Origin: Deltaproteobacteria bacterium
GTDB taxonomy: Bacteria; Myxococcota_A; UBA9160; SZUA-336
Assembly (NCBI GenBank): GCA_016875225.1
Contig: VGRW01000014.1
Span: forward strand, 1 to 62,319
Length of the DNA stretch: 62,319 nt
Direction: 5' to 3'
Numbering within the stretch: position 1 is the stretch's first letter; each line of letters begins with the position of its first letter. This document shows, piece after piece, positions 11,324 through 19,345 of the stretch. Made by a program: the position numbers and the translations under genes. The notes under the pieces are model-generated. The model saw only the letters and a list, made by a program, of their open reading frames with translations, had not been told where the DNA came from and made no database searches.

Positions 11324-11896
11324 ATGCGACTCCAGGTTCCCAGAATCCCCGCGCTCGCACCAGAGGACTGGAGCGACGACGCCAAGCAGGCGCTCGCCGC
11401 GATCGGGCGGCCCGGTGGCATGCCGGTCCTGAACATCTTCCGCACGCTCGCGGCCCACCCCAAGCTGACCAAACACTGGATGGTCTTCGCGAATCACGTG
11501 CTGGGAAAGAACACGCTGCCGCCGCGCGAGCGCGAGATCCTGATCCTGCGCATCGGCTGGCTCTGCCGAGCCGAGTACGAGTGGGCGCAGCACGTGGTGA
11601 TCGGCAAGCGCGAGGGTCTCTCCGACGACGAGATCACGCGGATCGGCATCGGCGCGGACGCCCCGGGCTGGTCGGACCCCGACCGCGCGCTGCTTCGCGC
11701 CACCGACGAGCTCTGGAACGACGCGATGATCAGCGACGCCACCTGGCGCGAGCTCTCTCGCTTCCTGAACACCGAGCAGCTGATGGACGTCGTATTCACC
11801 GTGGGTCAGTACAACCTGGTGTCGATGGCGCTGAACAGCTTCGGGGTGCAACTCGACCCGGGACTGCCGCGATTTCCCGCAGGAGTCGACGGATGA
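11324..11896 (+). CDS. Carboxymuconolactone decarboxylase (CMD) family protein
   Basis: A 190-residue all-helical CMD/AhpD-superfamily protein. The core helix pair contains LPPREREILILRIGWLCRAEYEW followed by AQHVVIG, which keeps the family's Cys and His but replaces the ExxCxxCxxH redox motif of AhpD with a single cysteine, so a peroxidase-partner disulfide role is unlikely. Members of this branch often sit beside lipid or aromatic catabolic genes and have unknown reactions. GGAG lies seven bases before the ATG, and a TATCGT -10-like hexamer is at 11292-11297. Its stop codon overlaps the next start (ATGA). Confidence 0.85.
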   Translation: MRLQVPRIPALAPEDWSDDAKQALAAIGRPGGMPVLNIFRTLAAHPKLTKHWMVFANHVLGKNTLPPREREILILRIGWLCRAEYEWAQHVVIGKREGLSDDEITRIGIGADAPGWSDPDRALLRATDELWNDAMISDATWRELSRFLNTEQLMDVVFTVGQYNLVSMALNSFGVQLDPGLPRFPAGVDG

Positions 11897-12309
11897 GATG
11901 CACCGGCGCGCTCGCGCTCGCGGCCCTGGCCGGCCTCTCGGTCGGCTGCAGCTCGTACCAGCCGGTGCTCTATCCCAACCCCAAGCTCGAGCAGGTCTAC
12001 CAGGACGAGGTCGATCGCGACATCGCCCACTGCGAGGCCGTCGCCAAGGAGTACACCGAGAACCCGTCGCGCGCGCGGCGCGCGGCCGGCGACGCGACCG
12101 AGGGCGCGGTCGTGGGCGGCGCCACCGGAGCCGCCGCGGGCGCGGTGCTCGGCAGCGTCGGGCGCGGCGCCGGCGCGGGCGCGGCCGCGGGCGCGGCCGG
12201 CGGCCTGGTTCGCGGGCTCTTCCGCGGACGCGAGCCGAGCCCGGTGTACCGGCGCTTCGTCGAGCGCTGCCTCTCCGACAAAGGCTACGAGGTGATCGGC
12301 TGGGAGTAG
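11893..12309 (+). CDS. Putative lipoprotein with glycine-zipper domain
   Basis: A 138-residue small envelope protein. The N-terminus is a short signal peptide ending LSVGC, an acceptable but not ideal lipobox, so it is probably a lipoprotein. Residues about 60-115 form a Gly/Ala-rich glycine zipper (repeated GAxxGAAAGA-type heptads) like outer-membrane lipoproteins of the Rcs/SlyB type. The ending is a short charged domain with a conserved-looking cysteine (VERCLSDKGYEV). The start codon overlaps the upstream stop as ATGA, so translation is probably coupled to the CMD gene. The function is unknown. Confidence 0.75.
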   Translation: MRCTGALALAALAGLSVGCSSYQPVLYPNPKLEQVYQDEVDRDIAHCEAVAKEYTENPSRARRAAGDATEGAVVGGATGAAAGAVLGSVGRGAGAGAAAGAAGGLVRGLFRGREPSPVYRRFVERCLSDKGYEVIGWE

Positions 12310-12331
12310 GCGCGCGCCTCCGCCCGCAGCC

Positions 12332-13558
12332 TCAGTGCACCACGCCGTCCGCGACCAGCCGCTCGATCTCCGCTTCCGACAGGCCGAGGATTCCGCCGAG
12401 CACGGCGTCATTGTGCTGGCCGATCAAGGGCGCCGGAGCGCGAATGCCGACGTCGGCCGACTCGAAGCGCCACGGCGTGCCGACCACGCGGCGCTTTCCG
12501 ACCACCGGGTGCTCGAGCTCGCGGAAGAAGTCGCGCGCGAGCAGGTGGGGATCGAGGCCGACGCTCTCCTCGCTGTGGACGCGCGTCGCTGGCACTCCCG
12601 CAAGCTGCAGAGCGTCGACGGCGGCGTCGACCGAGCGTGCGCGCGTCCAGCGCTCGACGATCGCGTCGAGCGCGTCCTGGTTGCGCCAGCGCTCTTCGGG
12701 TCCCGCGAAGCGCGCGTCGGCGAACGCCGGATCGGCGATCACGCTCACCAGCGCGGCCCATTCACGCTCGCCGCCCACCGCGATGCTCACCCACTCGTCC
12801 GGTCCCGCGCACGCGAAGCAGCCGTGCGGAGCCATCACGTCGTGGCGGTTTCCGGCTCGCTGCGGCGAGCGGCCGCTCATGCTGAGCTCGAGGAACGCCT
12901 CGCCGATCATCGCGCTCATCACCTCGGTCGACGACAGATCGATGTGCCGGCCGCGGCCGGTGCGACGGCGCTCGTACAGCGCCGCGAGCACGGCGAGCGC
13001 TCCGGCCGTTCCCACGCGCAGATCCACCGAGCCCGAGAGCGGCATGGGCGGCTCGTCGGGATACCCGGTCAGGTCCGCGATTCCCGCCAGCGCCGAGAAC
13101 GTCGGCGCGTAGCCCGCGTAGTTCCGCTCCGGCCCGGTGGAGCCCACCGCCGACTGCGAGAGCATGACGAGCTCCGGCTTCACGCGGCAGAGCTCGTCGT
13201 ACCCGAGGCCCAGCCGCTCCATGACTCCTGGCCGCATGTTCTGGGCCAGAACGTCGCTCACGGCCACGAGGCGGCGGAGCAGCGCTCGCGCCTCGTCGCG
13301 CCGCAGGTCGAGCGTGATCGAGAGCTTGTTGCTGTTCAGGTCGTTGAAGATCGGCGAGTGATCGGGCCCGCCGGCGAGCGTTCCGCCCATCAGCGAGCGC
13401 ATTCGGCTGTGATCCAGGCGCGAGTGACTCTCGACCTTGATCACCTCCGCGCCGAGCCAGGCGAGGAGCTGCGTCCCGTGCGGCCCCGCCCAGGCCCAGG
13501 TCATGTCGACCACGCGGACTCCCGCGAGCGGCGCCGGCCGCGAACCCTGCCCGCTCAT
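12332..13558 (-). CDS. Family III CoA-transferase (CaiB/BaiF type), subunit or paralogue A
   Basis: A 408-residue CoA-transferase of the formyl-CoA/carnitine type, moving CoA between carboxylic acids through an acyl-Asp intermediate. The expected catalytic Asp179 lies in SGSVDLRVGTAG. The N-terminus PLAGVRVVDMTWAWAGPHGTQLLAWLGAEVIKVE is the usual CoA-binding start of the family. Its ATG overlaps the stop of the upstream paralogue (ATGA), so the two are translationally coupled. Coupled pairs of this family can form heteromers, as in the benzylsuccinate CoA-transferase BbsE/BbsF. The substrate cannot be told; the surrounding acyl-CoA genes suggest a lipid, steroid or aromatic acid. Confidence 0.9.
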   Translation of the reverse strand: MSGQGSRPAPLAGVRVVDMTWAWAGPHGTQLLAWLGAEVIKVESHSRLDHSRMRSLMGGTLAGGPDHSPIFNDLNSNKLSITLDLRRDEARALLRRLVAVSDVLAQNMRPGVMERLGLGYDELCRVKPELVMLSQSAVGSTGPERNYAGYAPTFSALAGIADLTGYPDEPPMPLSGSVDLRVGTAGALAVLAALYERRRTGRGRHIDLSSTEVMSAMIGEAFLELSMSGRSPQRAGNRHDVMAPHGCFACAGPDEWVSIAVGGEREWAALVSVIADPAFADARFAGPEERWRNQDALDAIVERWTRARSVDAAVDALQLAGVPATRVHSEESVGLDPHLLARDFFRELEHPVVGKRRVVGTPWRFESADVGIRAPAPLIGQHNDAVLGGILGLSEAEIERLVADGVVH

Positions 13559-14781
13559 CAGATCACCCCCGAAGCGGCGAGCCGAGCCAGCTCGCCGCTC
13601 GCATGGCCCAGGCGCTCGCCGAGGATCTCCCGGTTGTGCTCGCCGAGCAGCGGCGCGCGCGAGCCGGTCCAGCCGACGTCGTCGAAGCGGTACGGAACCG
13701 ACGGGTAGGTCTGCGCGCCGGCCTCCGGATGATCGATCTCGACGAAGAAGTCGCGCTCGCGCTCCTGCGGCCAGACGCGGACTTCGGCGACGGTCTGGAT
13801 CGGTCCCGCGGGCGTGCCCTCGGCCTGCAGGCGGTGGTAGATCTCCGCGCGCGTGAGCCCGTCCGCCCATTCCTGGATGCGCGGCTGGATCTCGTCGCGG
13901 TGCGCCTGCCGCGCCGCCTCGTCCTTGCACGCCTCGCTTCGGGTCCACTCCGGGCTGCCCATCGCGCGCACCAGGCCTTCCCACTGGTGGTTCTGAACCG
14001 GCGTCACCATCACCCAGCCATCCTTCGCGCGAAGCAGGCCGCCGATCGAGCCGGTCCAGGGCGGGGGCTTCGGCGGGTTGATCTGCCGGCCGATGTCCAC
14101 GCGCTCCAGGCAGAGCAGCGCCTCCTGCTTGGAGACCTCGACGCGCTCGCCGGTCCCGGTCGCGAGCGCGCCGAGCACCGCGGCCATCGTGCCGACCGCC
14201 GCGGAGAGCCCCGCGTCGTACTCCGCGAGGTAGCGGCCGGCGCGCGGCGGAGCGCGCCTCGGAGCGCCCTCGGCCGGCGTCGAGAACGTCGTGTGCGGGC
14301 TCGAGTGGTACACGTTCAGGTGGTGGGTGCGGAAGTCGCGGTGCGGACCGCTCGCGCCGAACGGCGTGATGGAGGTGTGCACCAGGCGCGGGTTCGCCCG
14401 CGCGAGCGCATCGGGATCCAGGCCGATCCGCGCGAGCTCTCCGGGCGGCCAGTCGTCGATCAGCGCCGCCGCATCGGCCACGAGGCGCAGGAAGATCCCG
14501 CGCCCGGCCTCGGTCTCGAGATCGAGCGTGATCCCGCGCTTGCTCGTGTTCAGGTACAGGAAGAGGCCGCTCTTCTCGGGGTGCGGCACGCCCCCGGGAA
14601 ACGGGCCGCGCCGCCGGGCGCCGTCGCCGACGCGAGGCCGCTCGATCTTGATCACGTCCGCACCGAGATCCGCGAGCAGCTTCCCGCAGTACGGAGCCGC
14701 GACCATCTGGCCGAGCTCGAGGACGCACAGGCCCGAAAGAGGTCGATCCTGCAGCGGTCGCGTCATCTGTTCCGGACTCAC
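13558..14781 (-). CDS. Family III CoA-transferase (CaiB/BaiF type), subunit or paralogue B
   Basis: A 407-residue family III CoA-transferase, first gene of a coupled pair. The N-terminus LSGLCVLELGQMVAAPYCGKLLADLGADVIKIE matches the family, and the expected catalytic Asp189 sits in AEYDAGLSAAVG. It differs clearly from its partner, so this is an old divergence rather than a recent duplication. The start is the GTG at 14781 with GGGGGA just upstream; an ATG five codons later (14766) is possible. The upstream gap to the sulfotransferase gene is 73 bases and holds a weak six-pair hairpin. Confidence 0.9.
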   Translation of the reverse strand: MSPEQMTRPLQDRPLSGLCVLELGQMVAAPYCGKLLADLGADVIKIERPRVGDGARRRGPFPGGVPHPEKSGLFLYLNTSKRGITLDLETEAGRGIFLRLVADAAALIDDWPPGELARIGLDPDALARANPRLVHTSITPFGASGPHRDFRTHHLNVYHSSPHTTFSTPAEGAPRRAPPRAGRYLAEYDAGLSAAVGTMAAVLGALATGTGERVEVSKQEALLCLERVDIGRQINPPKPPPWTGSIGGLLRAKDGWVMVTPVQNHQWEGLVRAMGSPEWTRSEACKDEAARQAHRDEIQPRIQEWADGLTRAEIYHRLQAEGTPAGPIQTVAEVRVWPQERERDFFVEIDHPEAGAQTYPSVPYRFDDVGWTGSRAPLLGEHNREILGERLGHASGELARLAASGVI

Positions 14782-14854
14782 GAGATCCCCCGTCGCTCCA
14801 CCGTCGCCCCAGCGAGGAACGCCTCGCGGAGCGGGCGCGATTGTACCCGCGCCG

Positions 14855-15727
14855 CTAGCCGGACGTCGGTCGGGCGGAGCGGCCCTTCCGGGTCAGGCCG
14901 TCGTCGCCGAACTCGAGCCCGAGCTCGGCCAGGTAGCGCGCGACCCGCGGCTCGCCGAGCACCCACGTCTGGTCGGCCTCGGAGAGGAACTGCTTCCAGC
15001 GCAGATCGAGGAATTGCGTCTGCTGCTTCTTCACCCACTCGTAGTCGGGCTTCTGCGAGCCGTGGTGCTCGAAGTTCCAATACTCCTTCTGTCCGGGCTC
15101 GGGCTCGAGCCCCAGGAACCGATCCAGGCGCGCCAGCTCTTCGTCCGGGAAGAGCGCCAGATCCCTGTACGTGACGATCGAATGGTCGAGCCGGTGCTCG
15201 CGCAGGAACGCGCTGATCTCCTGGTTCTTGGCCAGCCACTTGTAGAGGAAGAAGCGCCGGTGACTCGCGACGAGCATCTGCGGGATCAGATCCGGACGCC
15301 GGCGACACCAGGTCACGCGCTGCTCCAAGCGATCCGGCCACGACTCGTAGTCCTCGGCCCAGCGCCGCATCAGCGCGCGCGGGTCGCGAATCAGGTGGAT
15401 GTACTTGCGCTCGCAGCGGTCGTCCGACAGGAAGCGCGCGGACCACCCGGGCTTCTTGGAGTTGTCGATCAGCACCCGGATCGAGTCCGGAACGCGGGCG
15501 AAGAGCGTCGGCCAGAGATCTTCGAGGTGGTCGGGGTCGATGTCGCGAAACAGCGCGCACTCGCCCGAAGCCGCGCAGATGAAGCAAGGGTGTTTGGTTC
15601 GGGGCTTCTTGCGCAGCCGCCTCGCCTCTCCGACGTGAAGCGCCTTGGAGTGACTGCCGAGCATGAGCGAGAGGAAGTGAGAGCCCGCGAAGTTGGTCGA
15701 GAGGATCGTCGCCACCGTCTTCTTCAA
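14855..15727 (-). CDS. Sulfotransferase family protein 1
   Basis: A 290-residue PAPS-dependent sulfotransferase-like protein. The N-terminal strand-loop TILSTNFAGSHFLS (residues 7-20) takes the place of the 5'-phosphosulfate-binding loop, and IRDPRALMRRW is the expected 3'-phosphate-binding segment. A cysteine cluster, CFICAASGEC, follows the first helix and could bind a metal or form disulfides. Translation probably starts at the TTG at 15727, which overlaps the glycosyltransferase stop (TTGA), giving coupling; a GTG four codons later is the alternative. It is the last gene of the 19115-14855 unit, so it probably sulfates the glycan made there. Confidence 0.82.
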   Translation of the reverse strand: MKKTVATILSTNFAGSHFLSLMLGSHSKALHVGEARRLRKKPRTKHPCFICAASGECALFRDIDPDHLEDLWPTLFARVPDSIRVLIDNSKKPGWSARFLSDDRCERKYIHLIRDPRALMRRWAEDYESWPDRLEQRVTWCRRRPDLIPQMLVASHRRFFLYKWLAKNQEISAFLREHRLDHSIVTYRDLALFPDEELARLDRFLGLEPEPGQKEYWNFEHHGSQKPDYEWVKKQQTQFLDLRWKQFLSEADQTWVLGEPRVARYLAELGLEFGDDGLTRKGRSARPTSG

Positions 15728-16833
15728 TTTCGCCCCGCTCCGTGTCTTCGCTCGAGGGCTCCGACGTAGGCGCGCTCGAGCTGCGCGCCGAGGCGGTCCC
15801 AGTCGAGCGTGGCCGCGAGCGCGCGCGCGGCGCGTCCCATCTCGCCGCGCAGCTCCGCGTCGTCCATCAGCTCGGCGAGCCTGCGAGCCAGCGCCCCGGC
15901 ATCGCCCGCGGGAACCAGCGCTCCGGCACCGCCGCGCGCGAGCTCCGGAATCCCGCCGAGCTCCGTGCCGATGCAGGCCAGGCCATGCGCCTGGAACTCG
16001 AGCAGCGTGCCGGGAAAATTCTCCGCGCGCGACGGCACGACGCCGATCGACGCCTCGCCGAGCAGGCGCTGCTTGGCTTCGCCGTAGACGCCGCCCAGAA
16101 GCTCGACCCGGTCGCCGTGCCGCGCGGCGCGCGCCTGCGCCTCGAGCCGTTCCCGGTCCTCGCCGTCGCCGCCGATCTTCAGCCGCCAGTCCGGGCGCCC
16201 CGCGGCCGCGCGGTCGAAGGCTTCGATCAGCACGTCGAAGCCCTTCACGTGCTTCAGCCGGCCCAGCGCGACCACCACGGGCAGCCGCTTGGCGCCGAGC
16301 TCGGGCACGACCTCGATTCCCGCGTGCACGACGGTGCAGATCTCCGCCGGCGTTCCCACGCGAATCGCCGCGTCGGCGCTCCAGCGCGAGACGGTGACGA
16401 TTGCGTCCGCGGCCCGCAGTCCGCTCCGCGCGCGGAGCTTGGGGTAATCCGATCGCGCCGAGGTAAGCGGAGTCACCACGAGCGCGGGATCGCCCACGAA
16501 GCCGCCGAGCAGACGAACCGGGACGATCAGCTCGCCGTGCGGCAGCGCGGAGTGGAAGTGGATCAGGTCGGCGCGGATCCGGCGCTGTACACGGATCAGC
16601 GACGAGAGCTGCACGAGCGCGCCGCCCGAAGGCCAGGCGTGCAGAGTCAGGTCCGGCTGCGGCTCGAGCGCGAGCCCGGAGGGGGGCCCGGTGAAGTGCA
16701 GCTCGTGTCCGCGCCGGACCAGCGCGCGCGCCCAGCCCAGGGCCACGCGTCCCATTCCGCCGACGCGGGACGCCGGTCGGAGCTGCGACATGACGACCAG
16801 AACCCGCAGCTTTCTGTGAGTCGATCCAGTCAA
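15724..16833 (-). CDS. Glycosyltransferase family 4
   Basis: A 369-residue GT-B glycosyltransferase that should add a sugar from a nucleotide donor to a lipid-linked or surface glycan. The N-terminal glycine-rich acceptor loop SRVGGMGRVALGWA and the C-terminal donor-site run with PSRAENFPGTLLEFQAHG, containing the ExFG/EGxPxxxLE-type glutamates, are diagnostic. The start is a TTG at 16833 overlapping the stop of the upstream sulfotransferase (TTGA); no ATG is available in frame before the first strand. It lies between two sulfotransferases in one operon. Confidence 0.9.
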   Translation of the reverse strand: MTGSTHRKLRVLVVMSQLRPASRVGGMGRVALGWARALVRRGHELHFTGPPSGLALEPQPDLTLHAWPSGGALVQLSSLIRVQRRIRADLIHFHSALPHGELIVPVRLLGGFVGDPALVVTPLTSARSDYPKLRARSGLRAADAIVTVSRWSADAAIRVGTPAEICTVVHAGIEVVPELGAKRLPVVVALGRLKHVKGFDVLIEAFDRAAAGRPDWRLKIGGDGEDRERLEAQARAARHGDRVELLGGVYGEAKQRLLGEASIGVVPSRAENFPGTLLEFQAHGLACIGTELGGIPELARGGAGALVPAGDAGALARRLAELMDDAELRGEMGRAARALAATLDWDRLGAQLERAYVGALERRHGAGRN

Positions 16834-17612
16834 TTCGTGAGCTTCTCCGCTTCGGCTTCGGATATTCCCACCAGCTGCTCGTACAGCTCGCGGGCGCGCG
16901 GATCACGGAACTCGTCCCGACCGACGTGGCGCCTGAACTCCGTGTCGAAGAAACCCTCGCCGTTGCCGCGGAACTCGAGCGACCGGGCCAGCCGATCGAC
17001 GACGTGTCGATAGCGATCGACGCTCCAATCGAAGTTCACGATCGGAAACGGCCTCTCGCGGTACAGATCCAGGAGCGCCGAATTGTACAGGCACCAGGTC
17101 TGCTCCCACACCTCGGGTGGATGGCGCTCGGGGTGTCGCTTCGATAGCGACTCGACGACGTTCGCAGGGTGGCGGAACGTTCCGACGCGATCGGCCGCGG
17201 CTCCGCGCCAGAGCTCCCAACACAGAATTGTGCGGGGATCCTTCAGCCCCCAGCGGCTCGGCATTCGCGTCAGCCGGCGCACGATCTGCCCGGCGCGAAC
17301 GCGAAACAGCCAGGGCACTCTCAGGATCGGCAGCGGCCGGTCCCAGGTGCCCCCGTTCGCGTTCAGGAGCCCCTCGTTCACGTCGCGCACGCAGCGATCC
17401 TCGAGATTCCCGCGCGGATTCGGCGCCGCCACGTCGAGCGGCTCCCGGCTGGCTCCCTCCAGGAGCGCGAGACCCTGGTCCGCCAGCACTCCCGTGAGCG
17501 CGGAGGTTCCACTGCGGTGCATGCCGAGGATGAAGACGCCGCGCGTCGCACCGGCGGGAGCGAGCGATGTGTCGCGGAGCATCTGCACCAGCAGCCTGCG
17601 CACACGTGACAT
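16830..17612 (-). CDS. Sulfotransferase family protein 2
   Basis: A 260-residue sulfotransferase. The phosphosulfate loop GMHRSGTSAL is at residues 30-39, a textbook match, and FRHPANVVESL is the 3'-phosphate site. WGLKDPRT lies between them as in bacterial glycan sulfotransferases. It uses PAPS to sulfate a hydroxyl group, probably on a sugar assembled by the adjacent glycosyltransferase. The ATG at 17612 follows the membrane-protein gene by 57 bases; the stop overlaps the next start as TTGA. It is only distantly similar to sulfotransferase 1. Confidence 0.88.
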   Translation of the reverse strand: MSRVRRLLVQMLRDTSLAPAGATRGVFILGMHRSGTSALTGVLADQGLALLEGASREPLDVAAPNPRGNLEDRCVRDVNEGLLNANGGTWDRPLPILRVPWLFRVRAGQIVRRLTRMPSRWGLKDPRTILCWELWRGAAADRVGTFRHPANVVESLSKRHPERHPPEVWEQTWCLYNSALLDLYRERPFPIVNFDWSVDRYRHVVDRLARSLEFRGNGEGFFDTEFRRHVGRDEFRDPRARELYEQLVGISEAEAEKLTN

Positions 17613-17669
17613 GCTGCCGCGCCTCCTCCCGTTCGGGGTCCGGACCGGCCACTATAGCGTGCCGGTCCG

Positions 17670-19115
17670 TCAGCGAAGGATCTCGACCAGCGTCATGCTC
17701 GTCGCGGCTCCGGCCGCGAGCGGTCGGACCGCGAGCGATCCGTCCGACGCGAGCACGATCTCGGAGAGAGGCAGATCGCGCGCGCGCACGAAGTAGCCGC
17801 CCATCTGCATGGCGCGGGATGCTTCGTAGCTCTCGACGACGATCGGGTTGGGCGCTTCGGCCCGGACGCGGAACTGCAACGTGGACGGCTCGTAGTTCGC
17901 GTAGCTGTAGCAGCGGCCGATGCACGCCCGGTCGATCGAGTGCGCGAGCGCGTTCACGCGCAAGCTCGGATCGCGCACGCCGAGGATCACGCGCTGAACC
18001 CCGGGGAGCGCCGCCACGACCTCGTCGAGGCGATCCTCGAAGCGATTGAGGCGGCGCTCGTCGCGGTAGAGGAATGCGAAGAAGACGAGCGCGATCAGGG
18101 GGAACACGAGCCGCGATCGCCCCGGGCCGACGGATGCGACGACCGCACAGGCCAGCACCGCCGCGCCGAGCGACATGCGCTCCGCGACGTAGACCAGCGC
18201 GTGGCCGTAGCCGGGCAGCAGGATCGCGCCGGGAACGATCGCCACCGAAGCCACGCAGATCAGGAAGAGCTGGACCTCGAGTCTCGAGAGGAACGCGCGC
18301 ACGCCCTCGCCGCGGATCGACCTCGCGACGACGAACGCCCAGGACGCGAGCAGCGCCAGCGCGAGCAGATCGTAGCTCGCGTCGAAGACCCGCAGCTGAT
18401 CGGCGCCCGAGACGAGCGCCGCCTGCCGCAGCGTCCACCTCGTCGGGAAGAGGTACGACACGAGCGCGCTCGCACCGGTCAGGAGCAACACCGCCGCGAG
18501 CGTCGCCCGCGGTCGGAACCGCGGTGGAAGGCGACGCCAGATCCCGGTGAACGCGATCAGCGCGATCGCCCAGGCAACGGGAAGCGCGTGCGCGAGCCAC
18601 GCGAGCGCCAGGATCGGAACCGCGGCCGCGATTCGCGCGGGCGCGCCCGACCAGGCGAGCGCGAATGCGCAGAGCGAGAGGCCGAGGCCGAGGTAGAAGT
18701 TGAAGAACCCGATGTGGAAGACCCAGCCATACGCGAGCATCGCGATGCACGGAAGCCCGTCCCATGCGCGACGGCCGGAGACGGCCGAGACGAAGCCGAA
18801 CGCTCCCCAGGCGAAGACCAGCACCGCGAGCGAGACGGCCAGGCGTTCGGCCCATTCCGGCCCGAGCTGGAACGCGAGCGCGGCGAGGATCCAGTCGAAG
18901 AGGACGTTGGTCGACTGCCAGGCGACGCGCAGGCCAGGCGCGCGACCGCTTCGGACGAGCTCCGCGAGCCACGCGTTGTACGAGTGACTCGCGAGATCCC
19001 CCGCCTGGATCCGCGACTGCCAGAAGCAGGGAACGAGCAGCGCGATCGAAGCCAGGCCGTGGGCGATCGGGACGCGATCGAGTCCGAACGGGGCTCGCGT
19101 CCTCACCCGCCCCAC
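17670..19115 (-). CDS. Polytopic membrane protein, possible GT-C glycosyltransferase
   Basis: A 481-residue protein with about ten to eleven hydrophobic helices followed by a soluble C-terminal region of about 120 residues. The first extracytoplasmic loop contains an acidic motif, AGDLASHSYN, placed like the catalytic Asp of GT-C lipid-linked sugar transferases, but no family signature is decisive. It lies upstream of two sulfotransferases and a GT4 enzyme in the same direction, suggesting a role in building or exporting a surface glycan. The start is the GTG at 19115; a second GTG three codons later is equally plausible. Call it uncharacterised if the GT-C idea fails. Confidence 0.7.
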   Translation of the reverse strand: MGRVRTRAPFGLDRVPIAHGLASIALLVPCFWQSRIQAGDLASHSYNAWLAELVRSGRAPGLRVAWQSTNVLFDWILAALAFQLGPEWAERLAVSLAVLVFAWGAFGFVSAVSGRRAWDGLPCIAMLAYGWVFHIGFFNFYLGLGLSLCAFALAWSGAPARIAAAVPILALAWLAHALPVAWAIALIAFTGIWRRLPPRFRPRATLAAVLLLTGASALVSYLFPTRWTLRQAALVSGADQLRVFDASYDLLALALLASWAFVVARSIRGEGVRAFLSRLEVQLFLICVASVAIVPGAILLPGYGHALVYVAERMSLGAAVLACAVVASVGPGRSRLVFPLIALVFFAFLYRDERRLNRFEDRLDEVVAALPGVQRVILGVRDPSLRVNALAHSIDRACIGRCYSYANYEPSTLQFRVRAEAPNPIVVESYEASRAMQMGGYFVRARDLPLSEIVLASDGSLAVRPLAAGAATSMTLVEILR

Positions 19116-19296
19116 TCGGCCCTCATCGCCCGGAGCCCGCGAACCCGGAACGCCACGCGGGGCGCCAGCCGTCCGAAGCCGGCTCCGCCGCGCCCCTGAT
19201 CGCTGCTGCCATCGACGCGACGTTACGCGCGCAATCGGGCCGCGGCAAGCAGGCGAATCGGCACGTTTTGGGTGTCGGCTTCGATTCGCCTCCGGT

Positions 19297-19302
19297 TAGA
19301 AT
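19297..19302 (+). promoter_or_regulatory. amt: Possible -10 element (TAGAAT) for amt
   Basis: TAGAAT lies 43 bases before the amt ATG inside the 230-base spacer shared with the divergent membrane-protein gene. No good -35 is present at 16-18 bases. A sigma-54 promoter, common for amt genes, was looked for and not found. Confidence 0.3.
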
Positions 19303-19345
19303 CCCGGCCGTTCGGCGCCGGCCGGCCAGAGAGGGAGAACTGCAG

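Noticed and set aside
11268-11360. An N-terminal extension of the oligopeptidase to 11360
   Set aside because: It overlaps the divergent CMD gene start and its promoter-like hexamer and adds nothing family-like.
14831-14853. A GGCGCG/CGCGCC hairpin between the sulfotransferase and CoA-transferase genes as a terminator
   Set aside because: Only six pairs, no T-run, and such stems are common by chance in this composition.
19116-19345. A sigma-54 promoter in front of amt
   Set aside because: CGGCACG followed by TTTTGGG lacks the -12 GC at the required distance, so only the -24 half is present.
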